Shown: positions 33,226 through 43,019 of the stretch, piece by piece
Layout: each line of letters opens with the position of its first letter
Position numbering within the stretch: position 1 is the stretch's first letter
Source: Treponema sp.
GTDB lineage: Bacteria > Spirochaetota > Spirochaetia > Treponematales > Treponemataceae
Direction: 5' to 3'
DNA: 50,479 nt
NCBI GenBank assembly: GCA_024402655.1
Contig: JAKSTH010000005.1
Coordinates: 1 to 50,479 of the forward strand
Notes under the pieces: model-generated
Databases searched by the model: none
Seen by the model: only the letters and a program-made list of their open reading frames with translations
Told to the model about the DNA's origin: nothing
Program-made: the position numbers and the translations under genes

Positions 33226-35679
33226 ATGATTCCTGAAGTTTTATATCTTGCAGCACACGTTTGCGTATTAGATGAAAAAATCTATGATGAATGTTATTTC
33301 AAAATGATGAATCTTCTTGAGAAAGAAAATTTCTCTGATGATATCTCAAATGAATTATTAAAAATTCTCGGCGATGATGAAAATAAAATTTCGCTTGAAA
33401 CTGTTCTTGAAAAATTAAAATTAGCAAATAACGAAGATAAAGATGTTGCTATTGCACTTGGCTTGGATGTTGCATTGGCTGATGATTATTGGGCTGAAGA
33501 CGAAGACAAGTTTTTTAAAAGAGTTTGTTTAGAGATTGATTATTCTAAAAATAAATTTGATGAACTTTTTAATAAGATAAAAGAAACCGCAGATTATGAA
33601 GTTACAAAAGATGTTGAATCTTCAAAGAAACTTTATGGTAAATCTTTTTATCAATTGATGGCAAAGATTGCTTCTGGAAACTTAAAAGACCAGTTTAATC
33701 AACGATACATAAATTGCTTATTGTCAGGAACAGATTATAGTGAAGCAATTAAAGTAATGAGACGAATTTCTAATGAAGATATTGTTCATTCAAAAACTGC
33801 ATTAGAAAACATTTCCTCTAAAATGACAGATTTTCTTTCTAATCTATTGAAGTCTGAAGAAAAAGTGAAGTCTATATCTGATAAATTACATAAAACAGCT
33901 AACGATAATCACGAAATTGAAAAATGCTTAGATGGCATAAAGAATCAAGTTTCAGATTTTGTGAAGGAAACTCAGGAACAAGTTCGTGTGTCTCTTAAAG
34001 AGAAAGAAATTGCTGCAAAATATTATACAATATCCTTTATGGGGAGAACGAAAGCTGGGAAAAGTACTTTGCATTCTGTAATTCTGGGGGGAATAAATAA
34101 AGAGTTTATTGGAGTAGGAAAGGAAAGAACAACACGGTTTAATCGAATTTATAAATGGAATGGTATTCGTATTATAGATACCCCTGGTATTGGTGCCCCT
34201 GGTGGTAAATCTGATACTGAAATAGCTAAAAGTGTTGTTGATGAAAGCGATTTGATTTGTTATGTAGTCACAAGTGACAGTATTCAGGAAACAGAATTTG
34301 CTTTCTTAAAAGAACTCAAGAGTCAAAATAAACCAATTATTATTCTTTTAAATAAAAAAGAGAATTTAAGTCATCCTATTCACAAAAAGAAATTTTTAGA
34401 GAATCCACTTTATTGGTATGAACGAACAGATAATGATGCTTTAGAAGGTCACTTAATAAGAATTAAAGAGTATGCTGAAAAGTATTATAACAATACATAT
34501 TTTGATATATACCCCGTTCAATTGATGGCTGCGCAATTATCCATTAACGAAACGGAAAAAACGATAAAACAAAAATTATATAAAGGTTCTAGAATTCAGC
34601 AATTTTTGGATGGATTAAGGATACAGATTCTTGATAATGGGAAAATTAAACGTTCTCAAACAATGTTAAATGGAACCATTTATTCTCTTGGTAATTATAA
34701 GGGTATATTAGGGGCTCAAATAAAAGAACTCACTGCAATTAAGAATACTTTAGAAAAACAAAGCAAAACTTCTATTGAAAAAATAAAAAAAGCCGGTAAA
34801 GACATAAAATCAAGTCTAAAGAAAGGTCTTGAATCAACATATAATAATTTTATTCAATCAGATATTCGTACATTTGCAACTGAATATTATGATACTAAAC
34901 ATGATTTATTAGAAATTAAATGGAAGAAATATTTTAAGCAAACTGGCTTTGAAAACAGAATAAAAGACAGAGTAGAAAGAGAAGCAGAAAATTATAAAAC
35001 TAAAGTTGAAGAAATAGTCCAGGAATTTTCTGAGAATCTCACATTTGCTTTTGATAATCTTGATGTAAAATTTGATTTGAAAAGTACCTTTGATACAAAA
35101 AAATTATTTGCAATTACAGGAAGTTTAGTTGGATTTGCTGGAAGTATATTGTTATTTGCTTTAGGAGCTACTAATCCAATTGGATGGGTTGTTTTTGGAA
35201 TAGGTGCTGTAGTTGGACTTATTTCTGGATTGTTTAAGTCTAAGGACAAGAAAATCAAAGAAGCCCAGGATAAACTTTATGAATCTATAAAGAATTCTTT
35301 TGAAGAAAACATGGATTCGAGCATTACTAAAGTGATTAATGACTTTAGTAAAGCTACAAATAAAACTGAAACACAAATTGAGAATCTTTTTTCAACTTTA
35401 ATTATAGAATTGAGCAGACTAATAAATGAAATAGAACCTTTGAAAAAAACTTGCGAGCGGTATGAAACAAATCTTAATAAGCTTTATGCATTACGCGTTT
35501 TGAATTTTGCAAAGGGAAAAGAACTGTTTGATATAAATGACACATCTTTGCTGTCACGTATAAAAGTTAAACATGATTTTGCAAAGAAAATGACAATAAA
35601 AACAGACTTATTAAAACATATTGATAGTGAGAAATTAAAATATATTTTACAAGAAGATATAGAATTGGAGACATTATGA
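33226..35679 (+). CDS. Dynamin-like large GTPase with TerB-like N-terminus
   Basis: 817 residues. The first 100 residues (LYLAAHVCVLDEKIYDECYFKMM, AIALGLDVALADDYW) resemble a TerB-type helical domain. The GTPase follows: P-loop GRTKAGKST (273-281), G3 DTPG (318-321), G4 NKKE (376-379). Long coiled coils then flank a glycine-rich hydrophobic hairpin at about 628-670, as in bacterial dynamin-like proteins that insert into membranes. It overlaps the second GTPase by 4 nt. Paired dynamin-like GTPases (LeoA/LeoBC, the Eleos anti-phage system) offer the closest known parallel; I infer a membrane-acting defence role. Confidence 0.82.
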   Translation: MIPEVLYLAAHVCVLDEKIYDECYFKMMNLLEKENFSDDISNELLKILGDDENKISLETVLEKLKLANNEDKDVAIALGLDVALADDYWAEDEDKFFKRVCLEIDYSKNKFDELFNKIKETADYEVTKDVESSKKLYGKSFYQLMAKIASGNLKDQFNQRYINCLLSGTDYSEAIKVMRRISNEDIVHSKTALENISSKMTDFLSNLLKSEEKVKSISDKLHKTANDNHEIEKCLDGIKNQVSDFVKETQEQVRVSLKEKEIAAKYYTISFMGRTKAGKSTLHSVILGGINKEFIGVGKERTTRFNRIYKWNGIRIIDTPGIGAPGGKSDTEIAKSVVDESDLICYVVTSDSIQETEFAFLKELKSQNKPIIILLNKKENLSHPIHKKKFLENPLYWYERTDNDALEGHLIRIKEYAEKYYNNTYFDIYPVQLMAAQLSINETEKTIKQKLYKGSRIQQFLDGLRIQILDNGKIKRSQTMLNGTIYSLGNYKGILGAQIKELTAIKNTLEKQSKTSIEKIKKAGKDIKSSLKKGLESTYNNFIQSDIRTFATEYYDTKHDLLEIKWKKYFKQTGFENRIKDRVEREAENYKTKVEEIVQEFSENLTFAFDNLDVKFDLKSTFDTKKLFAITGSLVGFAGSILLFALGATNPIGWVVFGIGAVVGLISGLFKSKDKKIKEAQDKLYESIKNSFEENMDSSITKVINDFSKATNKTETQIENLFSTLIIELSRLINEIEPLKKTCERYETNLNKLYALRVLNFAKGKELFDINDTSLLSRIKVKHDFAKKMTIKTDLLKHIDSEKLKYILQEDIELETL

Positions 35680-37370
35680 GTGAAGATTTAAAATTTCATG
35701 AATTAGCAGTAAGAAAAGATAATTTGCAACGAAGTGTTCTTGATACAATAGCTGAGAATAATGCTGATGTTGCTAAGAGACTTGAACAGAGTTTGTTTAA
35801 TCAAGGTTCTGAAGAAAAGCTTAAAATTGCATTTGTAGGGCAACATAATGCAGGAAAATCTACAATTGTTTCAGCTTTAACTGGTAATCGCCAAATAAAA
35901 ATTAGTAATAATGTTGAGACAGATGCTCCTGCTGATTATGCTTGGGAAGGTGTTTTACTCACTGATACTCCAGGTTTATATGCTGGAAAGAAAGAAGAAC
36001 ATGATGCAGTCTCTTTACAAAAAATTAAGGAATCTGATTTATTAGTATTTTGTATTACTAGTTCCTTATTTGATGATTTATTGATTAAAAATTTCGTTGA
36101 ACTTGCATATAAACAATCTTATAAATCAAAAATCTTTATTGTCATAAATAAAATGTCTCAGGAAAGTGGAGAGTTTGATCAATTAGTAACTAACTACAAA
36201 GAGACATTAACAAAGACATTAGAAAAAGAGGGGGGGAATTTTGCTGATTTCCCAGTTTCTTTTATTGACGCTCATGATTTTATTGAAGGTCTAGAAGATT
36301 CTGAACCTGATTTAATGGAGTACAGCAATTTTAAATCATTTGTTACTGGTTTAAATAATTATATTAGTAGCAAAAAACTTTTTGCAAAACTTGATACTCC
36401 TTGCCGAATGATGATTGGTACCGTAGATGAGGAAATTACAAATACAAGCACAGATTTAGATAAAAATATGATGGCTCTTCTGCGTCAGTCAGAATCAGTT
36501 GTTCGAAAACATAAAAACGATGTAAAATTCTATATTCATGATGCAGAGCAGGAATTAAGAAATGACATTATGGCAAAAGCCAATGAATTGATAGGACGAA
36601 TTGGGGCTGAAGAAATTCCTGCTGATGAATGTGCTAGAGTAAACGAAGAAATACAAGCTCTTTCAGAGCGTAAAATAGCAGATATACAGGAACACCTTGA
36701 TGAAGTACAAAGCCAAATGATTACCGATGTCGGTGAAGTTCTTACTTCTGATATGGGAAATTTCGTAATGGCAAAATTCGAAAATAAAGAAGCTGATATT
36801 AATATCCCTGTTAATAAAGATTTCTCTAATTTTGTAAATGGGTATAAAGAAGTTTCAGGCCTTTTAGCAACAGGAGGTTCTAAAGTTCTTTCAATGGCTG
36901 GGGGTGCAGGAAATCTTGCAAAAGTTAGTATGGTATCTGGGTCTCAATTACACACAATCGTATTGAATGTTGGACATTTCTTTGGAGCTTCTTTTAAACC
37001 ATGGCAGGCTGTAAATATTGCAACTAAGATTGGAAAAGTTGCTAATGCATTAGGTCCAATACTCTCTGGTATTGGAGTTATAGTTGATATTGCATCTAAA
37101 GCTCAGCAAGAAAAACAAATAAAAGATGTTCAAGATGCAAAACGAGATACATTTAATCAATTTTCTAGTATTGCATCAGATATCATAGCAGGAATTGAAA
37201 AACAATATAAAGATTGCGAAAATCAGGTATTTGATAATAAAACTCTAGAAATAGATAATATACGAAAATCATTAATTAAAAACAATAATAATAATTCGGA
37301 ATATGTAAATCGGCTTAAAAAATATAGAGAAGATCTGTATCTATTAACTAATGATATAGCAAATGCCTAA
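35676..37370 (+). CDS. Second dynamin-like GTPase
   Basis: 564 residues. P-loop GQHNAGKST (55-63), G3 DTPG (97-100), G4 NKMS (158-161). A helical middle part with heptads follows (about 255-360), then a hydrophobic glycine-rich region (about 395-480) that could act as a membrane paddle, and a helical tail. The P-loop and size differ from the first GTPase, so this is a heterotypic pair rather than a simple duplication. The ATGA overlap guarantees joint expression. A terminator follows. Confidence 0.82.
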   Translation: MSEDLKFHELAVRKDNLQRSVLDTIAENNADVAKRLEQSLFNQGSEEKLKIAFVGQHNAGKSTIVSALTGNRQIKISNNVETDAPADYAWEGVLLTDTPGLYAGKKEEHDAVSLQKIKESDLLVFCITSSLFDDLLIKNFVELAYKQSYKSKIFIVINKMSQESGEFDQLVTNYKETLTKTLEKEGGNFADFPVSFIDAHDFIEGLEDSEPDLMEYSNFKSFVTGLNNYISSKKLFAKLDTPCRMMIGTVDEEITNTSTDLDKNMMALLRQSESVVRKHKNDVKFYIHDAEQELRNDIMAKANELIGRIGAEEIPADECARVNEEIQALSERKIADIQEHLDEVQSQMITDVGEVLTSDMGNFVMAKFENKEADINIPVNKDFSNFVNGYKEVSGLLATGGSKVLSMAGGAGNLAKVSMVSGSQLHTIVLNVGHFFGASFKPWQAVNIATKIGKVANALGPILSGIGVIVDIASKAQQEKQIKDVQDAKRDTFNQFSSIASDIIAGIEKQYKDCENQVFDNKTLEIDNIRKSLIKNNNNNSEYVNRLKKYREDLYLLTNDIANA

Positions 37371-37582
37371 TAAAAAGTCTCTTTGAAAAACAAAAAAGAC
37401 TTTTTTAATGCTGATAATCCATGCTTCAAGGATTTATTTGCTGTCTTTAGTTTTATGATATAATCAACTTTCTCTTCAAGATAAATTTGTGTAAGGGTTA
37501 TCCCTTTTCTGTATTTTGCCATATACTTTCTTCGGTGTGCATTGAGATTATCTTTGATAATATCCTTGACTCCCATGTTCAT
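37367..37582 (-). pseudogene. Doubtful short ORF, possibly a gene remnant
   Basis: 71 codons on the minus strand, basic, no RBS and no recognised domain. Its last codons run through the terminator hairpin, which argues against an intact gene. The middle (GITLTQIYLEEKVDYIIKLK) looks protein-like, and nearby frames also show short coding-like stretches, so a decayed gene is the better reading. Confidence 0.3.
37372..37406. terminator. Terminator, possibly bidirectional
   Basis: AAAAAGTCT (37372-37380) pairs with AGACTTTTT (37397-37405), with a T run on the plus side and an A run on the other. It follows the second GTPase by one base. Confidence 0.75.
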
Positions 37583-37839
37583 TTTTAATCAGTTCATCCA
37601 TTACCAGACTGTAATTGTGTAAGGGGGGGGAATTATGGTCAAGGATGTCTCAAACAAAATATTGTTCTTTTTATCATTGCAGAGAAATTAGAAAATGAAC
37701 GTGATATTTTAGAGATACCTATCTAATCGATCAAGACGACATGTATATTACCTTGAATTATTTTGGAATTAAGGTAAGTAAAAGCTGAATAGAAAAAAGA
37801 AACATCATCTTCGTTATTATCATAACAAGGGGTAAAAAA
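37583..37839. other. Intergenic stretch with a G8 tract
   Basis: Contains a run of eight G (37623-37630), striking in this AT-rich DNA. Just after it, about 20 codons read LFIIAEKLENERDILEIPI before a stop near 37724, which looks like the end of a lost gene. No complete gene is seen. The last 20 bases hold AAGGGG, the RBS of the nuclease-like gene. Confidence 0.45.
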
Positions 37840-38877
37840 ATGGAGTTAAATTTTGAACAAATATTTCAGAATACAAATGACTTGAATCCTTTAAAAATCA
37901 GTTTCCAAAAAAAAGGAAACTATTTTTTGGATTTTTTAGGAATTATACAAAAAATTGCCCCAGGTTTAAAAAAATCGGAATATGAAGATTTGCTTTTTAA
38001 CAAACTACAATTAGGAAAAAATACTTTTGATGAGGTTCAATATTATCAATATGCAACAGAATTATCTGTAATATTTCATGCCTTTTGTTTGGAGCATACA
38101 ACATTTAATTACGAAAAAGTTGTAAGGGATGATGTAGACCCCAAGAAAGGAAAACAGCCAGAATGTACACTAACAACTAAAGAAAATTTTACATTCAATA
38201 TTGAAGCAAAAAGTCCAAAACCAGACAGTTTATCCAAAACAACAAACGGAAATAAAGTTCTATATTTCGTTAATGTTGGTAGAGCAGATTCAAAAATAGA
38301 AGCTAATATATTTTTAGAGCAGATGAAAAAAGATTTAGTTGCAGCTAATCCCGGTTTAGAATGCTTTGATATAAAGAATAATGATAATAAATTAAAAGAT
38401 TACCTATATTCAGCAGGTGAAAAATTTCCAACAAATAAAAACAACAATGAAGCAAACATTCTTTTTGTAGCATTAAATAATGTGGATGAAATTCAGACTT
38501 ATGTAAATTTCCTTTGTAATAATCAGGGGTTATTTACAAGTAATTCTTTTGCAGATAAAAATAAATATTCAAATGTTGATATAGTGATATTTACAAATTC
38601 ATTATACAGGCACAAAAACAATGAAAAAATAAATGGTTCTGCCTGGTGGTTAAATGATGGGTTTAATTTTATTACTTTCAACCCTCAAACCGATTTTAAA
38701 AACAAAGAATCAGTTTTTGTCTATTTTTGTAATAAACTGAGTAATTTCAATAAACAAATTGCATCTTATAAAATTGAAGCTTCCTCAGACACAGACCCAT
38801 CAATGCTTGATGCCTTTAGAATTTCAGCTTTTGTAAGAGAACAGCTTGAAAAGAAAGAAGGGATATTTTTATTTTGA
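37840..38877 (+). CDS. Putative PD-(D/E)xK-type nuclease
   Basis: 345 residues without a named family. The segment QPECTL (E108) followed by FTFNIEAKSP (E122-x-K124) has the form of a PD-(D/E)xK active site with glutamate in place of the first aspartate. The N-terminal 100 residues are helical and the C-terminal part contains ILFVALNN and VDIVIFTNS strands. It stands alone, between the GTPase pair and the glycan operon, as a putative single-gene defence or restriction-like protein. RBS AAGGGG. Identification rests on the motif alone. Confidence 0.5.
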   Translation: MELNFEQIFQNTNDLNPLKISFQKKGNYFLDFLGIIQKIAPGLKKSEYEDLLFNKLQLGKNTFDEVQYYQYATELSVIFHAFCLEHTTFNYEKVVRDDVDPKKGKQPECTLTTKENFTFNIEAKSPKPDSLSKTTNGNKVLYFVNVGRADSKIEANIFLEQMKKDLVAANPGLECFDIKNNDNKLKDYLYSAGEKFPTNKNNNEANILFVALNNVDEIQTYVNFLCNNQGLFTSNSFADKNKYSNVDIVIFTNSLYRHKNNEKINGSAWWLNDGFNFITFNPQTDFKNKESVFVYFCNKLSNFNKQIASYKIEASSDTDPSMLDAFRISAFVREQLEKKEGIFLF

Positions 38878-38894
38878 AACTTGAATTAAGCACA

Positions 38895-38920
38895 TATAAT
38901 AGTAATGAGTGTGTTATAAT
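38895..38920 (+). promoter_or_regulatory. Probable promoter of the glycan operon
   Basis: Two TATAAT hexamers (38895-38900 and 38915-38920) lie 35-60 nt before the first gene. TTGAAA at 38874-38879 could be a -35 for the first, with a short 15-nt spacer. Confidence 0.4.
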
Positions 38921-38954
38921 ATAAGTTACAATTTTTAGATAAAAAGGTTTTCAA

Positions 38955-40640
38955 ATGAAAGATATATACATAGTAGGCCTTAATATAGGAAATCATGACT
39001 CTTCTGCTTGTTTATTGAAAAATGGGGAAATTGTTTCTTATATTGAGCAGGAAAGAATTAGTAGAAACAAATTAGCAATAGGTGAAGCCCCAATTGATGC
39101 GTTAAAATGTTGTTTAGAAAAAGAAGGAATTAGTTTAAGAGAAGTTGAAGCTGTAGCAGTTGGAATGGACTGGACCTATAGAAAGGCTATATATAATGAA
39201 CCGAAAGAAGAAAGTGATAAATACTTAAGATTTAATGATCCTGATTGGTTTCTACCTAAAGAAGTTTTTGGTCCAAAAAGACCAGATATTCATGTTGTCA
39301 GACATCATTATGCACATGCAGCTAGTGCCTACAGAGTAAGTGGTTTTGATGAATGTGCCATTTTGGTTGTGGATAACCGTGGAGAAGATGCCTCTACATC
39401 ACTCGGTTATGCAAAAAATGGAGAAATTACTTTTTTTAAACAAATAAACATTCAGAATTCATTGGGAGTTTTCTATAACAGAGCCTGCAGATATACTGGT
39501 TTATATGGTAAATATAGAGAAGTAGGGAAGTTCATGGGTCTTGCTTCTTATGGAACTCCAAATATAACCATCCCGTTAAGACCTTCTCGTGATGCAAAAT
39601 TATTTAAAGACTTGTCTGATATTGAAGATTTACCTGTATATGATTCGTTACAAAAACGAACAGAACAATTAAATGAATACTTTAGAAAAAACTGTTTCCC
39701 ATTTGAAGATGGAAATTCGGATGAAATAATGAGTTATGCGAATTTTGCAGCTTCTGCACAAAATTCGTTAGAGAGTGTGTTAATAGATTTTGTATCTGAA
39801 TTAAAAGAAAGAACAGGACTAGATAATCTAGTAATGGCAGGGGGAGTAACATTAAACTGTTCTGCCAATGGAAAAATTGAACAATCTGGATTATTCAAGA
39901 ATATATATGTTCCTCCTTTTGCATCAGATGCAGGAACTGCAATTGGTGCTGCACTAGAAACTTATTATAAACTGCATGGAAAAGTAAGGACAAACCAGGT
40001 ATTGCATTCAGCTTCTCTTGGACTTTCATATACTAATGATGCAATTATTCTAGAATTGAACAAATATGAAAATAAAATTTCCTATAAAAAATTAGAAGAT
40101 GATACCCTATATTGTGAAGTAGCTAACCTTATTTCAAAGGGTAATATTGTTGCATGGATGCAAGGAGACTTTGAGGCTGGACCTCGAGCATTAGGCAATA
40201 GAAGTATTTTGGCGGATCCGCGTTCACGTAAGAGTCTAATTAAATTAAATAATATAAAACAACGCGAAATGTGGCGGCCAATAGCACCAAGCATACTAGT
40301 TGACTATTATTCGGACTTTTTTGAAGGACAACCAGAGAATAAATTTTTTATGAATGTTGCTACAAAAGTGAAAAAAGAAAAACAGAATTCTGTTCCTGCT
40401 ATTGTTCATGTTGATGAAACTGCTAGACCTCAAATTGTTACAAAAGACAATGAAAAATACTATAAATTGGTTAATGCATTCTATAAAGAAACAGGAATCC
40501 CGGTAATCTGTAATACGTCTTTTAATCTTAGAGGTGTTCCGTTGGTTAATACTCCTGAGAATGCAATTGATTGTTTTTTGAATTCTGAACTTGATTTTCT
40601 TGTTATGGGAAATGTTCTAGTTCAAAAGAAGGAAAGATAA
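38955..40640 (+). CDS. NodU/CmcH-family carbamoyltransferase
   Basis: 561 residues with both domains of the family. The N-terminal Kae1-like part has GLNIGNHDSSACL (H14) and RHHYAHAASAY (H117, H121), which bind the metal and carbamoyl-adenylate. The C-terminal YrdC-like part has GPRALGNRSILADPR and CNTSFNLRGVPLVNTPENA. These enzymes transfer carbamoyl from carbamoyl phosphate through an adenylate to a hydroxyl of a sugar or natural product. As first gene of a sugar operon it probably carbamoylates a glycan component, perhaps a heptose given the isomerase in the same operon. Confidence 0.9.
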   Translation: MKDIYIVGLNIGNHDSSACLLKNGEIVSYIEQERISRNKLAIGEAPIDALKCCLEKEGISLREVEAVAVGMDWTYRKAIYNEPKEESDKYLRFNDPDWFLPKEVFGPKRPDIHVVRHHYAHAASAYRVSGFDECAILVVDNRGEDASTSLGYAKNGEITFFKQINIQNSLGVFYNRACRYTGLYGKYREVGKFMGLASYGTPNITIPLRPSRDAKLFKDLSDIEDLPVYDSLQKRTEQLNEYFRKNCFPFEDGNSDEIMSYANFAASAQNSLESVLIDFVSELKERTGLDNLVMAGGVTLNCSANGKIEQSGLFKNIYVPPFASDAGTAIGAALETYYKLHGKVRTNQVLHSASLGLSYTNDAIILELNKYENKISYKKLEDDTLYCEVANLISKGNIVAWMQGDFEAGPRALGNRSILADPRSRKSLIKLNNIKQREMWRPIAPSILVDYYSDFFEGQPENKFFMNVATKVKKEKQNSVPAIVHVDETARPQIVTKDNEKYYKLVNAFYKETGIPVICNTSFNLRGVPLVNTPENAIDCFLNSELDFLVMGNVLVQKKER

Positions 40641-40642
40641 AT

Positions 40643-41818
40643 ATGTTTATATTTGATGCGAGTTCTATCATTTCCTATGAAGATTTTGATACTTTCATAA
40701 GAGATGAAAAAGGCTTATTTATAAAAGAACGCAATAAAATTTTCGAAAAATATTCTTTTTTCGAAAAAAAGGATTGGGATGGAAATATTGAAAAGTATCA
40801 AAACTTTAGAAATGATTATAGAGGATTAGTTCAAAAAGTTATAAAGGATACTATCTCTTTTTATAGACCCTACTTACCGAGAGAATTGTTTATCTCTGAA
40901 TTTGGAAGTTTTGTTAAACGAACTGAACGAATATTTAGCGATGTAGATTTTACTATTTGCTATGATGAGAAAAAAACTGATACATATGAATGTGCAGAGG
41001 AACTTTTAGATTATAGTATTGCAAAGATTTTTGATTATAGTATTGATCATGTCCATGGAAATTTTCAGCATTATCCCAAACATCCTGAATTTGATAAATT
41101 GACTGAATCAGATAACCAATATCGTATTCAATTTGAAAACCATAGCATTGATTATTCTTGTGGGCCTGAAACATTATCCGAGAACTTAACAAATATAAAA
41201 AATGTTCGGGATTACCAGACTTTACTTACGAGTTTTGAAATTAAATATCAAAGAAAAGCAGATATTGATAGTCTGTATTCTATTGAAATTCTTGAAAATA
41301 ATACAAATCACGATTTTTTATCTGATTTATCTATACTAGAAGAGAAAAATGACATCTGTGAAGGATATCAATTTAAATTTGACTATTCAACTCTAGAAGA
41401 GAATTTTACTGTGTCTGAGGTAAAGAAAATCTTAAAACATGGTGGAATTGTAGAATTTTATATTTTCTTATCGATGTTAAGAAAAAAGCTAGGCATTAAT
41501 AATAAGTATTCTATGGACGTTGAATCAATATGGAACAATATCCAATTTATTAATTTTTATGGAAATGATTATGTAAAAAAACTACATGAGAAGTATATCG
41601 CATTTCTATTTTTCTGGAATCGTATTGAGTATTCATTACTATCTCGAGGAATTCCATTAAGTACCCGATGCTATAAACAGTTTTCTACATCTGAATTGAA
41701 TGAAATATTAGAAGATGATTGGGGAAAGGGCACATCTATTCAAAGAATTCTTTTATCAAAAAATCAGTTAGTGGAAATGATCAAAAATGGAGTTAATAAG
41801 GTTTTAGATGTTAAATAA
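40643..41818 (+). CDS. Nucleotidyltransferase-fold protein
   Basis: 391 residues. FGSFVKRTERIFSDVDFTICY (87-107) is the DNA-polymerase-beta-type nucleotidyltransferase motif: GS, then S99-D100-V-D102 with the two metal-binding aspartates. A third acidic position may be in NHSIDYSCGP. The C-terminal half is helical. It starts 2 nt after the carbamoyltransferase. It could activate a sugar phosphate or modify an acceptor, but it is not of the usual Rossmann-type sugar nucleotidyltransferases; the substrate is unknown. Confidence 0.65.
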   Translation: MFIFDASSIISYEDFDTFIRDEKGLFIKERNKIFEKYSFFEKKDWDGNIEKYQNFRNDYRGLVQKVIKDTISFYRPYLPRELFISEFGSFVKRTERIFSDVDFTICYDEKKTDTYECAEELLDYSIAKIFDYSIDHVHGNFQHYPKHPEFDKLTESDNQYRIQFENHSIDYSCGPETLSENLTNIKNVRDYQTLLTSFEIKYQRKADIDSLYSIEILENNTNHDFLSDLSILEEKNDICEGYQFKFDYSTLEENFTVSEVKKILKHGGIVEFYIFLSMLRKKLGINNKYSMDVESIWNNIQFINFYGNDYVKKLHEKYIAFLFFWNRIEYSLLSRGIPLSTRCYKQFSTSELNEILEDDWGKGTSIQRILLSKNQLVEMIKNGVNKVLDVK

Positions 41819-43019
41819 TGTACTCTTAGAAAAAATAATTCTAACAGATAAAACATTACAATTAATTCTCTCTGGATTTGAAGCGGATTATGCTTGGTTA
41901 GAAAATAGTAATAAACATCTTCCTGACATAATAGACCTAAAAAAAATTGATAAAAATGCTTTTTCACTTTCTTTAGATCTTCTTGATGAATTCAATAATG
42001 TAAATTTTAAGTTGTCTATTAGTTCTGAATCACAGAGACTTAAATACTCCATTTCTTCAGATATTCAGACTACCAAAACAACAAAATTCAGACTTTTAAT
42101 TGAGAATGATACTTTAAATATAATTATTAATGAAAAGAAAATAAAAGAATCATTTGTTGATTCTATATTTATAAAAGAAATAAAATTTAATAAATCGCAA
42201 AAACTTCAGCAAATAAGTACTGCAAAACCAATAAAAACAATTGTAATCGGAACCTGCTTTTCAAGAAGCATTTTTAGATCTGACTCATTTTTCAACCCAG
42301 ACTATAAAGATTATTTTTCAGTAGGTTATACTGCATTTCATAATTCTTTTATTTCTTTAATGTCAAAACCGGTTAAAGATGAAGCTTATTTAAAAATGGA
42401 AGATTTGTTAGATAATAATGTTTTTAAATATATCGAGGTTGAATTCAAAAAAGATCTTTTTGAGACTCTCGGTAAAGTTAGTCCCGATATTATTCTTATA
42501 GATAACTATATTGATGCAACGAGACCAGTTATTCAAATAACAGATGATTGTTTTTTGACATATAATAAATACTTTTCTGAATCAATTTATAAAAGAAAGT
42601 TTTCTGGATTAAAAATCTTTTATCCAGGCACTAAGGAACATCAAGAATTATACAGAAAGGCAATGGAAAAATTTCGTCAGGAATTAAAGAAAAAGAATCT
42701 AAATTCACAAGTGATTTTACTTGGTGGAAGACTCGCTAAACAAAAAAAAGATAAAAAGACAGGATTAATTGAATCCTGGACCGATAAAATTGCATGGATT
42801 AATAAATCTAATTTCTGCTGGGATATTGCTGATTCTATTTTTTTGGAAGAAATTCCAGAAGCTTCATATATTGATATGAGACAAACTAATTGGATGAGCG
42901 ATATAGCCAGTCCTATAATAGGAGGAGCTTCTCCATCTCATTACGAGAGTGATTATTACCGTGAAATCTTTATCGACCTAAAGAAACAATGTTTTGGAGA
43001 AAACAAAAATGATTTATAA
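41808..43019 (+). CDS. DUF6270 (SGNH-like) protein
   Basis: 403 residues. The segment VIGTCFSRSIFRSDSFF (about 146-162) matches the G-[ST]-C-x-[ST]-R opening of DUF6270, and the C-terminal WDIADSIFLEEIPEASYIDM block fits the rest. Such proteins are common in capsule and LPS loci and are thought to act on sugars or acyl groups. The first 140 residues form a beta-rich extra domain. It overlaps the genes on both sides by about 11 nt. Confidence 0.65.
   Translation: MLNNVLLEKIILTDKTLQLILSGFEADYAWLENSNKHLPDIIDLKKIDKNAFSLSLDLLDEFNNVNFKLSISSESQRLKYSISSDIQTTKTTKFRLLIENDTLNIIINEKKIKESFVDSIFIKEIKFNKSQKLQQISTAKPIKTIVIGTCFSRSIFRSDSFFNPDYKDYFSVGYTAFHNSFISLMSKPVKDEAYLKMEDLLDNNVFKYIEVEFKKDLFETLGKVSPDIILIDNYIDATRPVIQITDDCFLTYNKYFSESIYKRKFSGLKIFYPGTKEHQELYRKAMEKFRQELKKKNLNSQVILLGGRLAKQKKDKKTGLIESWTDKIAWINKSNFCWDIADSIFLEEIPEASYIDMRQTNWMSDIASPIIGGASPSHYESDYYREIFIDLKKQCFGENKNDL

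Noticed and set aside
38955..40640. Reading the carbamoyltransferase as tRNA threonylcarbamoyl enzyme TsaD
   Set aside because: It has the longer two-domain NodU/CmcH layout with the C-terminal GPRALGNRS and CNTSFN blocks and a sugar-operon context.
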